Positions 23,290-37,197 are shown, numbered from the stretch's first letter. The stretch is 64,000 nucleotides of DNA from Quillaja saponaria (GCA_029379385.1 CM055606.1:14781142-14845141), one strand, 5' to 3'. The notes: generated by a model from the sequence alone, not told the origin. Program-made: numbers and translations.

Positions 23290-26074
23290 GATAAAATCGT
23301 GTGTCAATTGCACTTTTTCTTTGTATAAGTGATAATATCTCATTTTTCTATTAAATTAAACCCATTACATTGATATTTTTAATCACAACTTACAAATAAC
23401 CTAACTTATTAAAATTACCGTTAATTATTTTAATAAATCAAAAATAAAATTAAAAAGTTACAATTAAAAAATTATAATGAACCTTTTTAATAATCAGTCT
23501 ATATGCATTATAATAGACAATTTTATTTATTGTTAAGCATATAGGGTGAATATGATAATAAAAATCAGCAAGAATAGATAAGTTTTATTATATTCATACC
23601 TTAACAAATAAAGATATTTCAAAGGTATATTTATATATCTGCAATCGAATCTTTATCTTTCATTATCATAGACATTGAATGCTTTGAATTCTTCTTAATC
23701 AGATTTTTTTTTTTCTCTCTCTCTTAGTGTTTTTTTTTTTTTTTTGGATTGATGAAATTCTAGGTGGGATGGATTAGATTTGGATTTGAAACCCTAATTT
23801 TAAAAGAAAGGATGTGTTTTGCAACTTAGTTTATTTCATAAATTTAAAAGGTTAATTGTGTCTTTTCAATTATTATTATTTTATATTTTCCATTCATTAA
23901 AAAAAAATTGAAGTTAAGGGTAGTTTTAACGGATTGGGTTATTTGCAAGTTGTGACAAAAAAATATGGGTGCAATGTGTTCAATTTAATAAAAAGAAGAG
24001 GACATTACTATTCACATGATAGTTCAAGTGAAGAAAGTACAATTGACTCTAAAATAAAACTTACATTTCTTCCCTTTTTTTTTTACATTAATTTTTTTAT
24101 TATAATTTTTAAAATGTTTATAATATTTTTTTTTTCAGTCATCACCTTTAATATTTTAAATAAAAATAATTAACTTTAATTTTTCATTTTTTATTTATCA
24201 TAAGTATGGTGATCAAATTGACAAAAAAAAAAAAAAAAAACTCTTGCATGATCCCAAAAGTATTTTCAAAAAATAATGAGAAGTATTTCTAGGATTTAAG
24301 CCTAGGACCTTATGACCCAGCACCTTCACCTTAACAAATTAAGCTAAATCCTCATTGATATTAATTTTTTTTTTTTTTGAAAAACTAAGTAAATTTTTTT
24401 AAAATAGAAATAAAGTGAGTTATACAGTGCCCAATGTTATTTTCAGGACGCTATCTAATTGACTGTGGCTTCTAATATCACCAAGTATTTTTATACTTTT
24501 AATCACAACCATTATTACCTTCTATCGATTACCTGATAATTGTTAAATAAAAATATTTATTTTACATCATAATTTTAGTTTGAGAATGTTATTTCACTCT
24601 AATCACCTATCCCTAACCCAACCCAAACTCTCTGCAAACTAGACACCTCTACAAACTCTGTTGTTTCTCTTACCCACCATCTCCATCTTTATCTACAAAA
24701 CCCAAGGGACTGAGCAAGGGATGTGAACAAATGTTGCCTTGAGAAATTTAAAGGGCAAGAAAAGATGAATATACAGGAGATGAAGGAAGAGAGAGAATAG
24801 GTGGGGGTGGAGCTATGAGAGAAGGGAATATGACAATGGTGAAATTGAAAACATTTTATAAAATTATAGGCTAAAACTATAATTATAAAATTGTTTTTGC
24901 AAGTTGCATGTACTTATAATATACTTGCAACTTATAATATACTTATAACTTGAGATAGCGTTGCCAAGTGACCAATTTACATTGTGACACCTAATAAAAA
25001 AATTTAATATTTAATACTCCACTTTCAAAATGGGACTATATAGTGCACCCAGAAATAAATATAAAAAAGTTAAATTTATTATACAATGTACATTTATTAT
25101 TAATTACAACTATTGATATTTTATAAAAATATAATTTATTGGTCGTGTAAATTGCGTGTTAGTAAGTCTTAAATATGTATATATATAAGGAATTTTTGTG
25201 GTTGGATGAACTATCAATGTCTGTAATTGGGATTGTTGTTTTTGGTTTTTGAATAAAAAAAATCTTTGCTTTGTTAAAAAATAAATATAGATATGCTCCC
25301 TTTTTAACATTATTGAGTAATGATAATGAGTTAGGGAAAATGTTCCTCCTTTGTGATCATTTCTTTTTAAGTTGGCTGGGTCACACTTTCTCAAGTTATA
25401 CATTTCAGTCTTTCTACTTGTTGCTTCAAGTTTTAACACGTGTTCAGTCTTTCTACTAAAATATTATTTGACTTGTTGACCCAGGTTGACTTGAAAGTCT
25501 CACTTTTATTCAACATATTGCATATGTGGCCAAGATGTCTCATACGTCTAATAATGTCTCTGTCCTCGTATTTTTCTCTGCCGACATTAACGCGTAATTG
25601 TGTGGTTTTTCTTTCCAACTTGATTCTAAAATATAATCAAACACAAAGACCCAATTCTAACATATTTTGCTTTCTATCTCTTTCCATTAAGTTTTAGAAG
25701 AAGTTATTTTTTTTATTTAAATAATTGATTAATTGAAGTTGATGATACTTGAGTTTTTTATTTCTTGTTAATTTTTTTCTTAATTATTGAAGAAAGTAAG
25801 TAATTTTTAATAAATGATGAAATTTTAGTTTTAAAAAAGTCAAAATTTAGTGATGTAGGACAAGAATGAAGATTAAATTATTTTAGTTTCTTGTATTTTA
25901 ATAATTATGATGTAATTCCCTTAGTTATTAGTTTCAGGTTTATTTTATGTGTTTCTTAGTCCCGCATAAGAAATAGAAGTAGGAGTTTGTGATTAAAAGT
26001 AATATAAATATAGTTGGTTAGCACATATAAATAGAGGTTTCTATCAACTTGTAAAATCATCCAATAATTCAATC
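23290..26074. repeat. AT-rich spacer with gene-less, diverged GLR upstream copy
   Basis: 23290-24330 is AT-rich with poly-T/poly-A runs and no gene. From about 24330 to 25640 it is a diverged copy of 4320-5640, the upstream region of type I GLR genes, including AACACGTGTTC near 25436, but no GLR exon follows. The open stretches here are not conserved and I do not accept them as genes. Confidence 0.65.
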
Positions 26075-26079
26075 ATTTT

Positions 26080-29000
26080 TGTTATAACCCTTACAATCCG
26101 ATAATGTAAAAATTGAGTTTACACACAATGGTTCAATTTATGTTATCAACTAAACAAGTTAATTGAATAACACTATAGTTAAATATGTTACAATTCGATA
26201 TCTTAGTATATAATTTTAAAAAGATATGTATTTATTATCGTAAAGTAAATAACACTGTAACTAAGTGAATTCAAGCAAATATTTTAATATATTAGTGTAT
26301 AAATATATTAAAATTTAATTCTTATCACAACTAAATTAGATAAATAACTAATATCACTAGATATATATATATATCACCGGAACCACACATTGAAATAATA
26401 ACAATAGCCATAAATATCTTGCATTAGTTAATTTCATTATTTATTTTATTTTATTTGTTTGTGGCCTTTTTGTTTTCTTCCCCTTTTGACTGATTTCACT
26501 TCTTGAAGATTCACGATTTTTGTTGGTTCCCCTTCTCCACCGCCATGCTTGCTCTTCTCTAACAATTTCGGTGGTGATGTTCCAATTCTAGCCGAGAAAG
26601 AGAGGTCTCCCTTCCTTTTTCTCCCTTGCTTTCCATTTAGTTGTAGTTGAAGGGTGGTTAGTGAGGCAGGAGCTGCTGGTAACTCCATGGAACGGGCGGG
26701 AGCAGCCCTGTTTTGACGTTCCATGGCTGAATGGTAGCTGAATCAAGTCCTAGCCTCCAAACGGTTTCTTGTTTTCCCTTGATGCACCTTGTCTATCATA
26801 GTCTTGGAGTTTAGCTGGCTGAAGAGTGCTTCTCACTTACAATCATGGCAGCTGGTGTTGAGGCTGAAATTTTTCCTTTATGTTCGTTTTTCCCTTGTGG
26901 GGTTGGGAGGTATGGATTCTTCTTCTTGTTTGTTTAATTCTTGTTCAATTTAAGGGTTTAGGTGTGTGTAGGTGTGAGTTAATTGAGTGTATAACCATTT
27001 TTTTCATAGGATGTTGCTGTACCCTGTTATGGGCAGCAACATGAACGATTTTTGTCCTTCTTGTTGGCTGGCTGTTAAAGACCAAGAAGAGCAAAATTTC
27101 CTAGCTTGGAAGGTTACAGCATCTAGGGGGCAGCAAATTTTGGCCGTGGGACTTAAATTAGGTGAGGGTAGTTAAGTTTGTTGGGTTAATTTCAATGAAG
27201 TATTTAAGATCTAGTTTAAAAATTTGTAGATAAAGAAAGTAAAAGAATGGTAATTTGTGAATCAAGATACAACATGAGAATTGATTTAATAATTATGGAA
27301 TTGTTTTGGTTCATACCTTTAAATTATCTAACTAAACTTTAAAACTAATGTGGGAGTTATTAAGAATGTTCAATTGATGTGGTATGTTGAATTATTGGGA
27401 TGGATAGATATAGATTCACACACATGTCAATGGAGGAAAATGATGCCTTTATGGTGTTTGATAAAATATTTGAAAGAAATCAGTTATAGTAAATTTAAGT
27501 TTTAGTGTTTAGTGTTGTTAAGGTGAATAAGAATTCATAAATAAGAGCAAAAAGTGATTGGTTGATGTTGTGGCTAAGGAATTAATGAAAAAAATAAGTG
27601 GTGGTTATGATGAAAGGAGTGGTAGTTATGAGTAAAGTGTGGGGAAAACGAAAGTTGAGTGGCATTTGAAGAATTACAGGGCAAGATTGCAGGGGTTAGA
27701 AAAATCCTTGTGTTTTAGGTGTTTTCGGGGCTGAATTAAATTAAGGTTTCAAAAGAGAAAGTGTAGCTTAAGATCTTGGGATATTGTCTACAAAATTTCG
27801 TAGCTTGGTTCCAAATATGTTGTGAGTTATAGCTATTAGACTCCGGCTAAGTCAGGCAGGTTTCGTAATGCTCTGTTTTTAGTTTATGTAAGAAATTGAG
27901 TGGGTTCAAGATTGAATTTAGGAAAAGTTTCTAAATAAGAAAGATATATATACTTGTCTATTAATAAACCCAATAAACGGAATCGGATTTAGTTTTACCT
28001 TGGGAAAGTTATGTTCAATTAACTACGGTAAAGTCAAAGCCGTCAAAAATCCTGCGTGTTACAAAATTTGATGAAACTTCAAACAATAAACTGTATTGAT
28101 ATACAAATCCAAAAATTACAAATGATATACCATTGTAAAGCTACATTTGTATAGTATTTTATAAATTTTACGAAACTGAATTCGGAGTTTCCTGGAGAAA
28201 AATATGACTGTTAAAGTGGACACTGGTCCAAATCTCAAGTTTGGACAGCTTTAACATTTTTAACTCACTAAATGCTTTCTATTCTTTTTTAATGGTTTCT
28301 CCTATCATATGCTTTGTCAAGATATTTAAAAGGCCTCTTCATTGTTAACCTTATCACCTAAAGTCTAATCCATATTAATTGACATATAATAGTTTAAAGG
28401 AAAACTTTCATAAATAAACCTATATAAGTTGAGATATAAGTTTAGTAAGTAAAAGAGTATAACAATAACATTTATGAACTAAGTAATATTTGAAATTATG
28501 AATTTCAGTTTTGGATTCTAATGTGAACCTGATGAGACGCATGGACGCAAGTGTGAGTGATGAATGGAATTGGTAACAGGTGAGTGGTTAATTGTTGCCT
28601 TTAGGGGCTAGATTAGTCTGTGTAATTATATGTTTATTTGAATATTTGTGATATGTGGAGAGTAAGCAAGTAGAGTATTTCAGTAATTTATTTGAATTAT
28701 GTTTGTTTGATATTGATTGCTTTGTTTGACATTGGTTGTGATTGATAAGGGCCAACAAAGTGAGATTTTTATGAAAAGTGATTTTATCTCCGAAATTAAA
28801 AATCCAGGTACACCTAAGATACCCTGATTTAAAATCATGAGAAATCCTGATTCTGATAAATATTTTTAAAAAAAATTGAGTGCTCAGCCCTGGTGGGATG
28901 GATTGTGTACGAAGATTAATTTGGTGTGCGAGCGTGTAAATGCCTAGCAGGGGGTGATACTGGTGTGTGGGGCTGGGTTACTCGTTGGACCTTTGATTGC

Positions 29001-29705
29001 TTTGCATAATAGTGTTGCTCTGATGTAAATTGTAATCCTGTATGTCATATAAATTGTGAAATTGTGAAATGTACGACGTATATGGGTAACGTGAAATGTT
29101 TTATGAAAAATATTACATAATGTTAATCTATGTGTTACATATTTGTGTTGTGTGATGCTAGTACTATTTTGGTACGATTTTTCACTCACGGAGTCCCTAG
29201 GACTCAATCTTTTCTCGTGAATATTTTTTTTTAGTGACATGAGTTCGGTATATGGCATCGCCGAGCTTATGAATTGCCAAATGAATACTGGCTTGGTGTT
29301 TTCAGGATCCCAGACTTGCAGTTAAGGATGAAAGTTTGCAATCACACTAGAACTGTGAGGCGTTAAATTTTGGTATGATATAGGAGTCTAGTTATTTTGC
29401 TTTAGTTAGGATGTGGTCGGAGCAAAGCTCCTTGTTGTATTGGTATTATGGTTGCATGAGATCAAGCATATAGGTTTGTATTTGAGGCATGTTCCTTATG
29501 GATGGGGATTTATTCTAATATATTATAGTAAATCGTTAACTATTACAACAAATAAAAGGTTTATAATAAATGTTTGTTTTATAACAGTTATTTTTATCGT
29601 TTGGATGGGTTAAGAGTCATGCTCGTCACTTTGTTTTGGAGTCAGGGTTATGGAGGTTGGTTCTTCAGTCCTCCGGTCAGTCATGTCTCCGTGAAGGGTA
29701 TGACA
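26080..29705 (+). mobile_element. Long solo-LTR-like insertion (copy 1)
   Basis: Begins TGTTATAACCC and ends GGGTATGACA, giving TG...CA ends. It is flanked by ATTTT at 26075-26079 and 29706-29710. Neither end is repeated at the other, so there is no LTR pair, and no reverse transcriptase or gag is recognisable in 3.6 kb. That combination fits a solo LTR from a long-LTR family. A related, inverted copy is at 55304-58569. A small G+C-richer part at about 26470-26720 has an open - strand frame (92 codons) that is low-complexity and probably chance. Confidence 0.72.
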
Positions 29706-29710
29706 ATTTT

Positions 29711-31400
29711 ATAATTAAAGATTTTATATCTTTGTTTTATATTTCTAGTGAGTCAGATTGGTAGTTTTTCTTGTGCTCAATGATGTTTTAAGGATATGAC
29801 TTGATCGGCTCTTGTTTTATCGCTTCCGTCTCACGTCATTTTGGATGACATTATCTTCTTTTTTAGTATGACGTTTGATTTAAAAATTATATTAAAAAAT
29901 CAAAAAATACCATAAGGTGTTCTAGCTTTTAGTAAGAGATAGAAAGATAGCTAAATAATATATAAAAGATAGATAGATAAATAGATAATATAGATATAGA
30001 TAAGTAAACTAGTAACTTATAAAAAATGACTGTGGAAACAATAAGAGGTTAAATAAAATTGAAATTCTTATTATGATAAAGTCTAGTTATCTGTTTTAAT
30101 TTCTACTTTTACTGTTATCGGAAAAATTAATTCACAAAGCCTTGCCATAACTAATTAACACTATCATTTCTGATAAACTTCAACGTTCGATGAAGTTTAA
30201 ATATTAGACATCAAAATTCAAAAGTTTGAAATTTGAATAAGTTAGTTGTGATGTTGATTTGTTTTTGCTAACGATAAGAGTGAGATTGTGATTGATAATT
30301 AAGAAATATAGACAACAGCTAGCAGGACGCCCTAACTCTCTAAAATTTCTAATAAAGAGATAATTCTTTTATTTTGGGGAAAAAAAAAAGAAAAGAAGAG
30401 AAAGTGCTAGAGCTCTCTGAAATTAATGAAGTCCCAAGACCTTCAGAGATTTCTAAACAAATACAAAACCTAGAAATTCAAACCAAATTCATCATCAACT
30501 ATACATTTGTTCGAGTAAATCAAGCTTCACGGACCATCGTTCAAGAATTCAATTTTTGTGATCAAACTCTATGCCAACAAATAGTTCACAAATTCAAGCT
30601 AACAGAACAATCCGCGGTTTTAATTAGATCAAACATTTTGGATCACCAACAGATTCAAAATCGAATCAGATGCTATTTATTATTTTATTATAAAAATATA
30701 ATCAAGAAGAATTAAGAACTAAGAAAGTATTGTCTATGTATTACATATATCATGTTAGTTTTTGCGTTGAAATCTTTGACAAAAATTAAGTTTTCCTACT
30801 AATCGTGGATGATGAAATTCATGTCATACTTTGGAAAAGTGAAGAAGAAAATAATATGAATTTTCGTGAGTACTAAGAAAGTTAGAATTTATGTTATAAA
30901 ACTTCTGTTTTTCTTTGTGATGTAAAGTCTTACGTTGACTTTTCATCACAAACTTTTCTCTTTCTTACTCAAAAGAAGAAGAAGAAAAATTCCCACGGTA
31001 TCTTCATTATTCTTACATGTTCAATCTGGGAAGCATCCATGTTATTACACAGAAATTAGTTAGCATCATCTGATTAATTACGTGATAAATTAATTATGTA
31101 CACATGGAAACCATTCTCACTAGTTCAGTCCAGTAATCGATTTGCCAAATTAAAGTTTGTTGAAAGACTTCAAGTATTTTATCTCACACTTAAACATATG
31201 TATTAATTCCTTTGGCCTGGCGAAGGTTACGAGGTTGACATGAACTAGCGAATCCAGGTCGAATTTTCCTTTTGAATATAAAAAAGCTAATTAAATTATC
31301 TGTTTGACAGAGAAAAAAATTTAAGTCTGAATTCATACAATTATTAATTAGTAATGAATTTCACACAACATCATATGTTTGAACTACTATATACTCTCCC
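29711..31400. repeat. Spacer before 31.46 kb GLR fragment, duplicated at 37740-39545
   Basis: Non-coding, AT-rich, with GATA-type repeats near 29940-30010. From about 29625 it matches 37742 onward. The part 30190-30790 exists three times: here, at 37350-37745 and at 38330-38900. The open frame at 30374-30715 has no ATG and is disrupted in the other copies. Confidence 0.65.
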
Positions 31401-31408
31401 TATATAAA
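31401..31408 (+). promoter_or_regulatory. TATA box of truncated type II GLR copy
   Basis: TATATAAA 63 bases before the ATG at 31464, same spacing and context as the intact GLR-D promoter (39546-39553). Confidence 0.6.
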
Positions 31409-31463
31409 GGCGCTGCAATATTTAAGAGAGATTTAACAAACTCAAGTCGCCATAACAGCCGAG

Positions 31464-31608
31464 ATGGCGAATTGCTTGTTTTACCTTTTTTATTCTCTAG
31501 CGTTGTTTAATCTCTTACAGTTTGGGGTTCTTGGGTCTTCACCAGCAAGTAGTAGTGTTGGACACGAACAAATGCTGCTACTGCAATGGAGCTGATAAAG
31601 TTTAGAAT
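31464..31608 (+). pseudogene. GLR: GLR 5' fragment (type II, GLR-D-like), truncated in exon 1
   Basis: From ATG it matches GLR-D exon 1: MANCLFYLFYSLALFNLL, the signal peptide, then the linker up to the start of S1. One A is missing in the ACAAAATGC run relative to 39609-39752, shifting the frame before S1. After TTTAGAAT at 31601-31608 the sequence switches to the dispersed-repeat/GLR-upstream block of type I (like 4145 or 50452). No other exons follow, so it cannot make a channel. Confidence 0.85.
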
Positions 31609-33823
31609 TTTTTAAAAAATTTCAAGAGCCCTTAACAAATTGAGATTGAGTTTATGGTTAAGCTCATTAACTCTCAATGAACTTAAGCTTGAAAGCTCTT
31701 AACGAACACAAGCGAAGCTTATCCAAAACTTGACAAGTTGAGCTGATCTTTGGCAAAGCTTGGCTCATTGCCACCCTTACACCCATTTTAACAAATAATT
31801 AAAGCCTCATTGATATTTTTTTTTTTGTTTGAAAAACTAAGTTAAATTTTTTATAAAATAGAAATAAAGTGAGCTATAAAGTATCCAATCTTGTTTCTAA
31901 TGTCACCATCTACTTTTATTATTTTAATCACAACTGTTTATTATCTTCAACTGGTTACCTAATAATTGTTAAATAATAACAATAATAATTTTATTATTAT
32001 TTACCTCACAATTTTAGTTTCAAATTTTCATTTCATTCCAATCACTTCTCTCTAACTCAACCTGAATTCCTCTGTAAGTTGGACACCCCTACAAATTTTG
32101 TTGTTTCACTTACTTACCATCTCTATCTTTATCTACAAATCCCCGGCTTAGTGCTTACAAATCTCTTCTGCAAAACCCGAGGGATAGAGGAAGGGATGTG
32201 AACAAATGTTACCTTGAGAGATTCAAAGGGCAAGAAAAGATGAATATACAAGAGATGAAGGAAGAGAGAGAATATGCGGGGGTGGGGCTGTGAGAGAAGA
32301 GGATATGACAAGTTGAAATTGAAAATATTTTATAAAGCTATAGGCTAAAACCAAAATTATTAAATTGTTTTTGTAAGTTGCATATCCTTAATAGGTAGTG
32401 TTGACATGTGGCCAATTTATATTGTGACACATAATAAAAGAAATTAAACACTTAATACCCTACTTTCCAAAGTGGGACTGAATAGTGCACCTAAAAATAA
32501 GTATAAAAAAGTTAAATTTATTTTAAAGTGTGCATTTATTATTAATTGAAACCACATACAATAATATTTTGTGAGAATATAATTTGCTGGTCGTGTAAGT
32601 TGTGTGTTAGAAAGTATTCAATATATACATATATAGTTTAAGAATTTTTGTTTTTGGATGAATTATCATCTCTGTAATTGGGATTGTCTTTTTTGGTTTT
32701 TGAATAAAAAATCTTTGCTTTGTTAAAATATATATATACATATGCTCCCTATTAAAAATTATTGAGCAATGATATTGTGTCGGGGAAATGCTCCTAATTT
32801 GTGATCACTTCTTTTTTAAGTTAGCTGGGTCATACTTTCTCAAGTTATAGTTATATTTTAAGTCTTTCTACTTGTAGCTTCAAGTTTGAACACGTGTTCA
32901 GCTTTTCTACAAATATATTATTTGATTTGCTCACTAACTTTTATTCAATATATTGCGTATGGGGCCGAGATGTCTCATACATCTAATTATGTCTCATACA
33001 TCTAATTATGTCTCTGTCCTCATACTCTCCTCTGCCTACAGTAACGCGTAATCAAGTTTTTTCTTTCAATTTCATTCTAACTTATTCAAACACTAAAACC
33101 CTAATAAACGTAAATTCTAACCAAATTGCTTCAATTGTCAAACCGAATTCTGCTACACTTGGCCAGGCTTGATCATAATCTCTATACAAGTGCCACGTGT
33201 CAATGAAATACGAAGACATTTATTTTCAAGCATGTGAAGAGACATGATGTGAAAACTTTCCTAATGAATATGTCAATATCAAAATCGAGAGGGCGGACTT
33301 TTCTTAATTAATTAATGGATGGACTGATCATTTTGGGAGTTTTCATGGGTTTATGCATTGCTACTGAAAATTAGGTTGTAGATTATCATAAAATTGTCTT
33401 TCCTTTCAATTAACGCTAGCTACAAGAGGTCACCATTTTTGACGAGTTGCAAAACTTTTTATTTACGTCCATGGTTCCTTTATATGCTTTGTAATCTTAC
33501 ACTAAGATCCTTCATATACTATAATCCTTCATTTCCCAAAATATTAATACAATTTTCCCTTTCACTGGATCATTTTCCTAAAACATAAATAAAGGATAAC
33601 ATATCAATTATGGAATCAAAAATGGCTGGTTAACGCTTATACAAGGGTCAAGATGATGGACTTTTCTTAATGAATGGGACTGATCTTGGAAGACTTTTCT
33701 CACTCTCCATAGTTTGGAAGAATAACTTTCTTTAATTTCTATATAAATATATCCCTCAATATATACCTAATTAATTAAGAACCCATCAATTTCAGCAAAC
33801 TGAAGCTAGATACATAGAGATAG
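31609..33823 (+). repeat. GLR-C upstream region, duplicated
   Basis: Matches 4150-6397 and 50460-52697. It has the GAACACGTGTTC palindrome (32888-32899), GCCACGTGTC (G-box core 33194-33199), the GGGAGTTTTCATGGG block (about 33335) and a TATA-like ATATATACC near 33760. Compared with the GLR-A and GLR-E flanks it lacks a segment containing CTTTTCGGTTCTTC. No upstream exon for the missing receptor domain is visible. Confidence 0.7.
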
Positions 33824-35403
33824 ATGGCCAACTATCTTCTAAGTTGCTTTTTTTCTTGTCTTCTCTTGCTGGTTTGTTTAAAGGTGGGAGTTGTTGGAAA
33901 TGAACAAACTGGTACTACTTTCATGGGAGAAATCAAGCTGAGAATAGGAGTACCAATGAAAGAGGGTTTTACTCAGTTTGTGAAAGTAAAATGGAACACT
34001 CGGACATACAGATACGACGTTACTGGATTCTGCATAGACGTTTTCAAAGCAGTACTTCAAGTTTTACCTTTCAAAGTTAATCCTCAGTTTGAACCTTTCG
34101 TAAATGGAACCAAATGGAATGCCAAGAGTGCTGGAACTTACACCCAACTCTTACATCAAATTCCTCAAAAGGTTAGTTCAATCTCATGATCCTATATATA
34201 TATATATGATCATAACGCATTAAAGTTTACTAAATTCTTTTATACATGTATACATGAAAAGAAGTATGATGCTGTGGTTGGAGATGTGACAATCGTAGCG
34301 GATCGGGCAGCTTATGTTGATTTTACGCTGCCATTTACAGAGACGGGAGTGAGGATGATTGTCAGAGTTCAACATGGGAAACACATTAATATGTGGATTT
34401 TTCTACGGCCTTTTAGTTGGGATCTTTGGTTGACTCTCACATTAGTCTGTGTTTTCATCGGAGTTGTGATACGAATCATGGAACGAAATGTGAACATGTC
34501 AGAATTGAACGGTTCATCCTCTTCACCGCAAAGAGAACAACTTACAGCAATCTCAATTTTATGGCTTCCCCTATCTCAAGCTGTGATTCCTCAAAGTAAT
34601 TCATTTTTAAATATTTTTCTATTTCTTAAAATTGTTAATTAAATTGTCAGATGAAATTTTTAAGAATGATAAGCCATATTTAATTTCGTTGATTTCAGGG
34701 GAGTTGGTTGCCAAGAACTGCTCGAGGTTTGTATTGGTGGTGTGGTTAATACTGGCATGTGTCCTAATGCAAAGTTACACAGCAAGCTTATCATCAATAT
34801 TGACAATAGATCGGTTGAAACCTAATTACCCTACTACAAATGAGTTGATAAGAAAAGGTTATCAGGTTGGTTACCAAAATGGTTCCTTTGTAGGGGAACA
34901 GTTTTTGAAACAACGCTTGAAGTTTGATCCAACAAAATTGAAGCCATTGGACACCATTTCTGATTATCACCGTGCCTTGAGGAATGGAATTGTTGAAGCC
35001 ATATATGATGAAATACCCTTCATTAAGGTCTTCCTTAAAAAATTTGGTTCTAATTACATGATGGTTGGACCAACTTATCGGACAGATGGATTATCATTTG
35101 TAAGCTCCTCGCTCCGTCTCTGTGTTTCTCTCACACACACACTCTAGATGTCTCTCCATAAATATAATTATATATTTTTTAAAATAAATTGAGCTTCGCT
35201 ACACTATTTGAATCATCAAATGTGTACTAATTGGCTCGCTTGCAGGCTACCTTCAAGTTTGAAACGAATCCAAGTAGTGATCGCTCAACTGGTTTTCAAC
35301 GTATTCCAATAAATAATGTTTTGTGTTTTTATAGAACTTTGTAGATGTGCAATAATGCCATGTTTCTCATGATTTATTGATCATATTTCTTATTTCTTGT
35401 GTG

Positions 35404-35435
<32 letters not shown>

Positions 35436-35912
35436 TTAATACATTTAATTTTTATTTATTTTTAGGCATTCCCCTACAACTCAAGTCTTACCTCCTTTTT
35501 TTCAAGAGCCATCCTGAATGTGACTCAAAGTGATGTAATGGACCGAATTGAGAAGAAGTACTTTGGGAGTAATAATTGGGTACTCCAAGCCCAAGATGTT
35601 CCTGGTCAATTTTCTTCAGATTCTCCTACTCCTAGCCTCACAGCACACTGCTTTGCAGGTCTCTTTATGCTCACAGGGATTGCAACATTCTTAGCATTAC
35701 TTGTCTCGGAAAGCTTCATTTGGAAAAAACCCATTGTGATGGCAAACAATTATAGACAAAGATATTTAGATAAAAGGCAGGTTGGTTCTATAGATGAAGG
35801 GAATATCGTTGATGGTGATGGACAATTGCATGAAGATGATAACGTGGAAACCCCCCAAGCCCAAATACTCCCCATCACAACAGCTACAAATGCCTCATCA
35901 GAAGAAAATTAA
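33824..35912 (+). CDS. GLR: GLR-C: glutamate receptor-like channel lacking the amino-terminal domain (type I, intact)
   Basis: Exons 33824-34171, 34265-34595, 34699-35099 and 35466-35912 have the same lengths as in GLR-A and predict 508 residues with no break. The domains are signal peptide, S1 (EIKLRIGVP, GFCIDVF, binding Arg in TIVADRAAYVDF), M1, pore loop with PLSQAVIPQRE, M3 with SYTASLSSI, S2 with YDEIPF, M4 and an acidic tail. Compared with GLR-A it has TYRYDV for TDKYDV, LPF for QPY after YVDFT, FDP for FDQ, and Trp in FIWKKPIV. As in the other copies, the position of the first S2 cysteine is Gly in KKFGSNY and there is no CPD-type cysteine after KKYFGSNN. It should be co-expressed with GLR-A if the duplicated promoter works. 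It is the best preserved type I copy together with A. Confidence 0.9.
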
Positions 35913-37160
35913 TTATAGTAATAGGTTGACACTGCCAGGTAATTACCGTAATTTGAAATTATAAATAAGATCATTTTTTTGTCTTTGATAAATTGAATTT
36001 ATTGCCTCATTCTTTGGTTGCCTGATTTTTTGAAAATTTGATGGACATCGTCTCAGTTTGTGCAGATCTAATCTGCTCTGCAATTCGCTGCTATGCAAAT
36101 CTTAGTGCCCTAAGTTTTGGTGGGATTTTATGTAAGTCTGATGGGCACCGTCCCAGTTTATTCAGATCTGATCTGGTCTACAAGTTGCTGCTATGCAAAT
36201 TGAGTTGGCCCAATTCTGCCTTTCGCTAAAGGGATGTTACAACCGAAAAAGTTCTTGTCCAATTACTTTTTAATGGAGCCCAAAAAAATAAAAATAAAAA
36301 GATTTATAAATTTAAATAGATAGAGAAATAAATATTTTTATTGTTTAGCAAAATTATGTAAGAAAAAATAAATTATTAAATTAATTTCCTTAAAATCTCA
36401 CTCCCTTAATATTAATAAAATAAAATAAATAAAGTGTAAGAAATTGAGAATTATAGTATTTTTACCCTAAATTAATATTATTTTGTATTTAATGTTTAAA
36501 TTTGTACTATGTACTTTTCTTTTTAGTTATCTTCTCCCGTCTACCTGTGCGTAGATAGCTGAAGGAGGCCCTTATCATTAGGGCAAAGGTCCAAGCACTT
36601 ATTATTCTTGTATTTATAGGAGGTGCAGTAGTTGACTCTCTTGTAAGGCCTACTTAAAAATTTATTCTCTCTATTTGTTTATTTAATAGTGATGAAAGAA
36701 ATTTAGTAATTTAAATTTTTTATTCAATTAAAACTTACAGCCTTTTTCAAATCAAATATAAGGAAAGAAATGAAGTCAAACTCAGTTTAAGACTTTGAGT
36801 TATTCAAGTCTTGGATACCAAAACTAACAAAAGAAGCAATAAGAGGAAGGTGGTATATAGTGAGGTTTAAATCAAAATCAAGTCAATTAAATTAGTACAA
36901 TTTAAAGTCATCTCAAACTTCTATACTATATTAATTAATTTGATATATAAACTCAATGGAACTGAGATTCATCTCCAATAATTTACATTTATTTAATTCA
37001 TTGACGTTGAAGTGGTCTAAACTTGCAATCTGCAAACAGAATATTTAGTTTGTAAGGGTTCAATTCCTAGAAAGTGTGGTCTAATACAATTTCATGTCAT
37101 TTTAAAAGAATAAAATTATATTTATTAATTCATTGCTCTATCTTTAATGATTTTGTTGTG

Positions 37161-37197
<37 letters not shown>

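Noticed and set aside
26446..26724. 92-codon - strand frame rich in K, R and G
   Set aside because: It lies inside the solo-LTR-like insertion, is low-complexity and has no clear counterpart in the second copy.
30374..30715. 113-codon + strand frame
   Set aside because: It has no ATG, and the related blocks at 37530 and 38520 are interrupted. It belongs to a repeated spacer.
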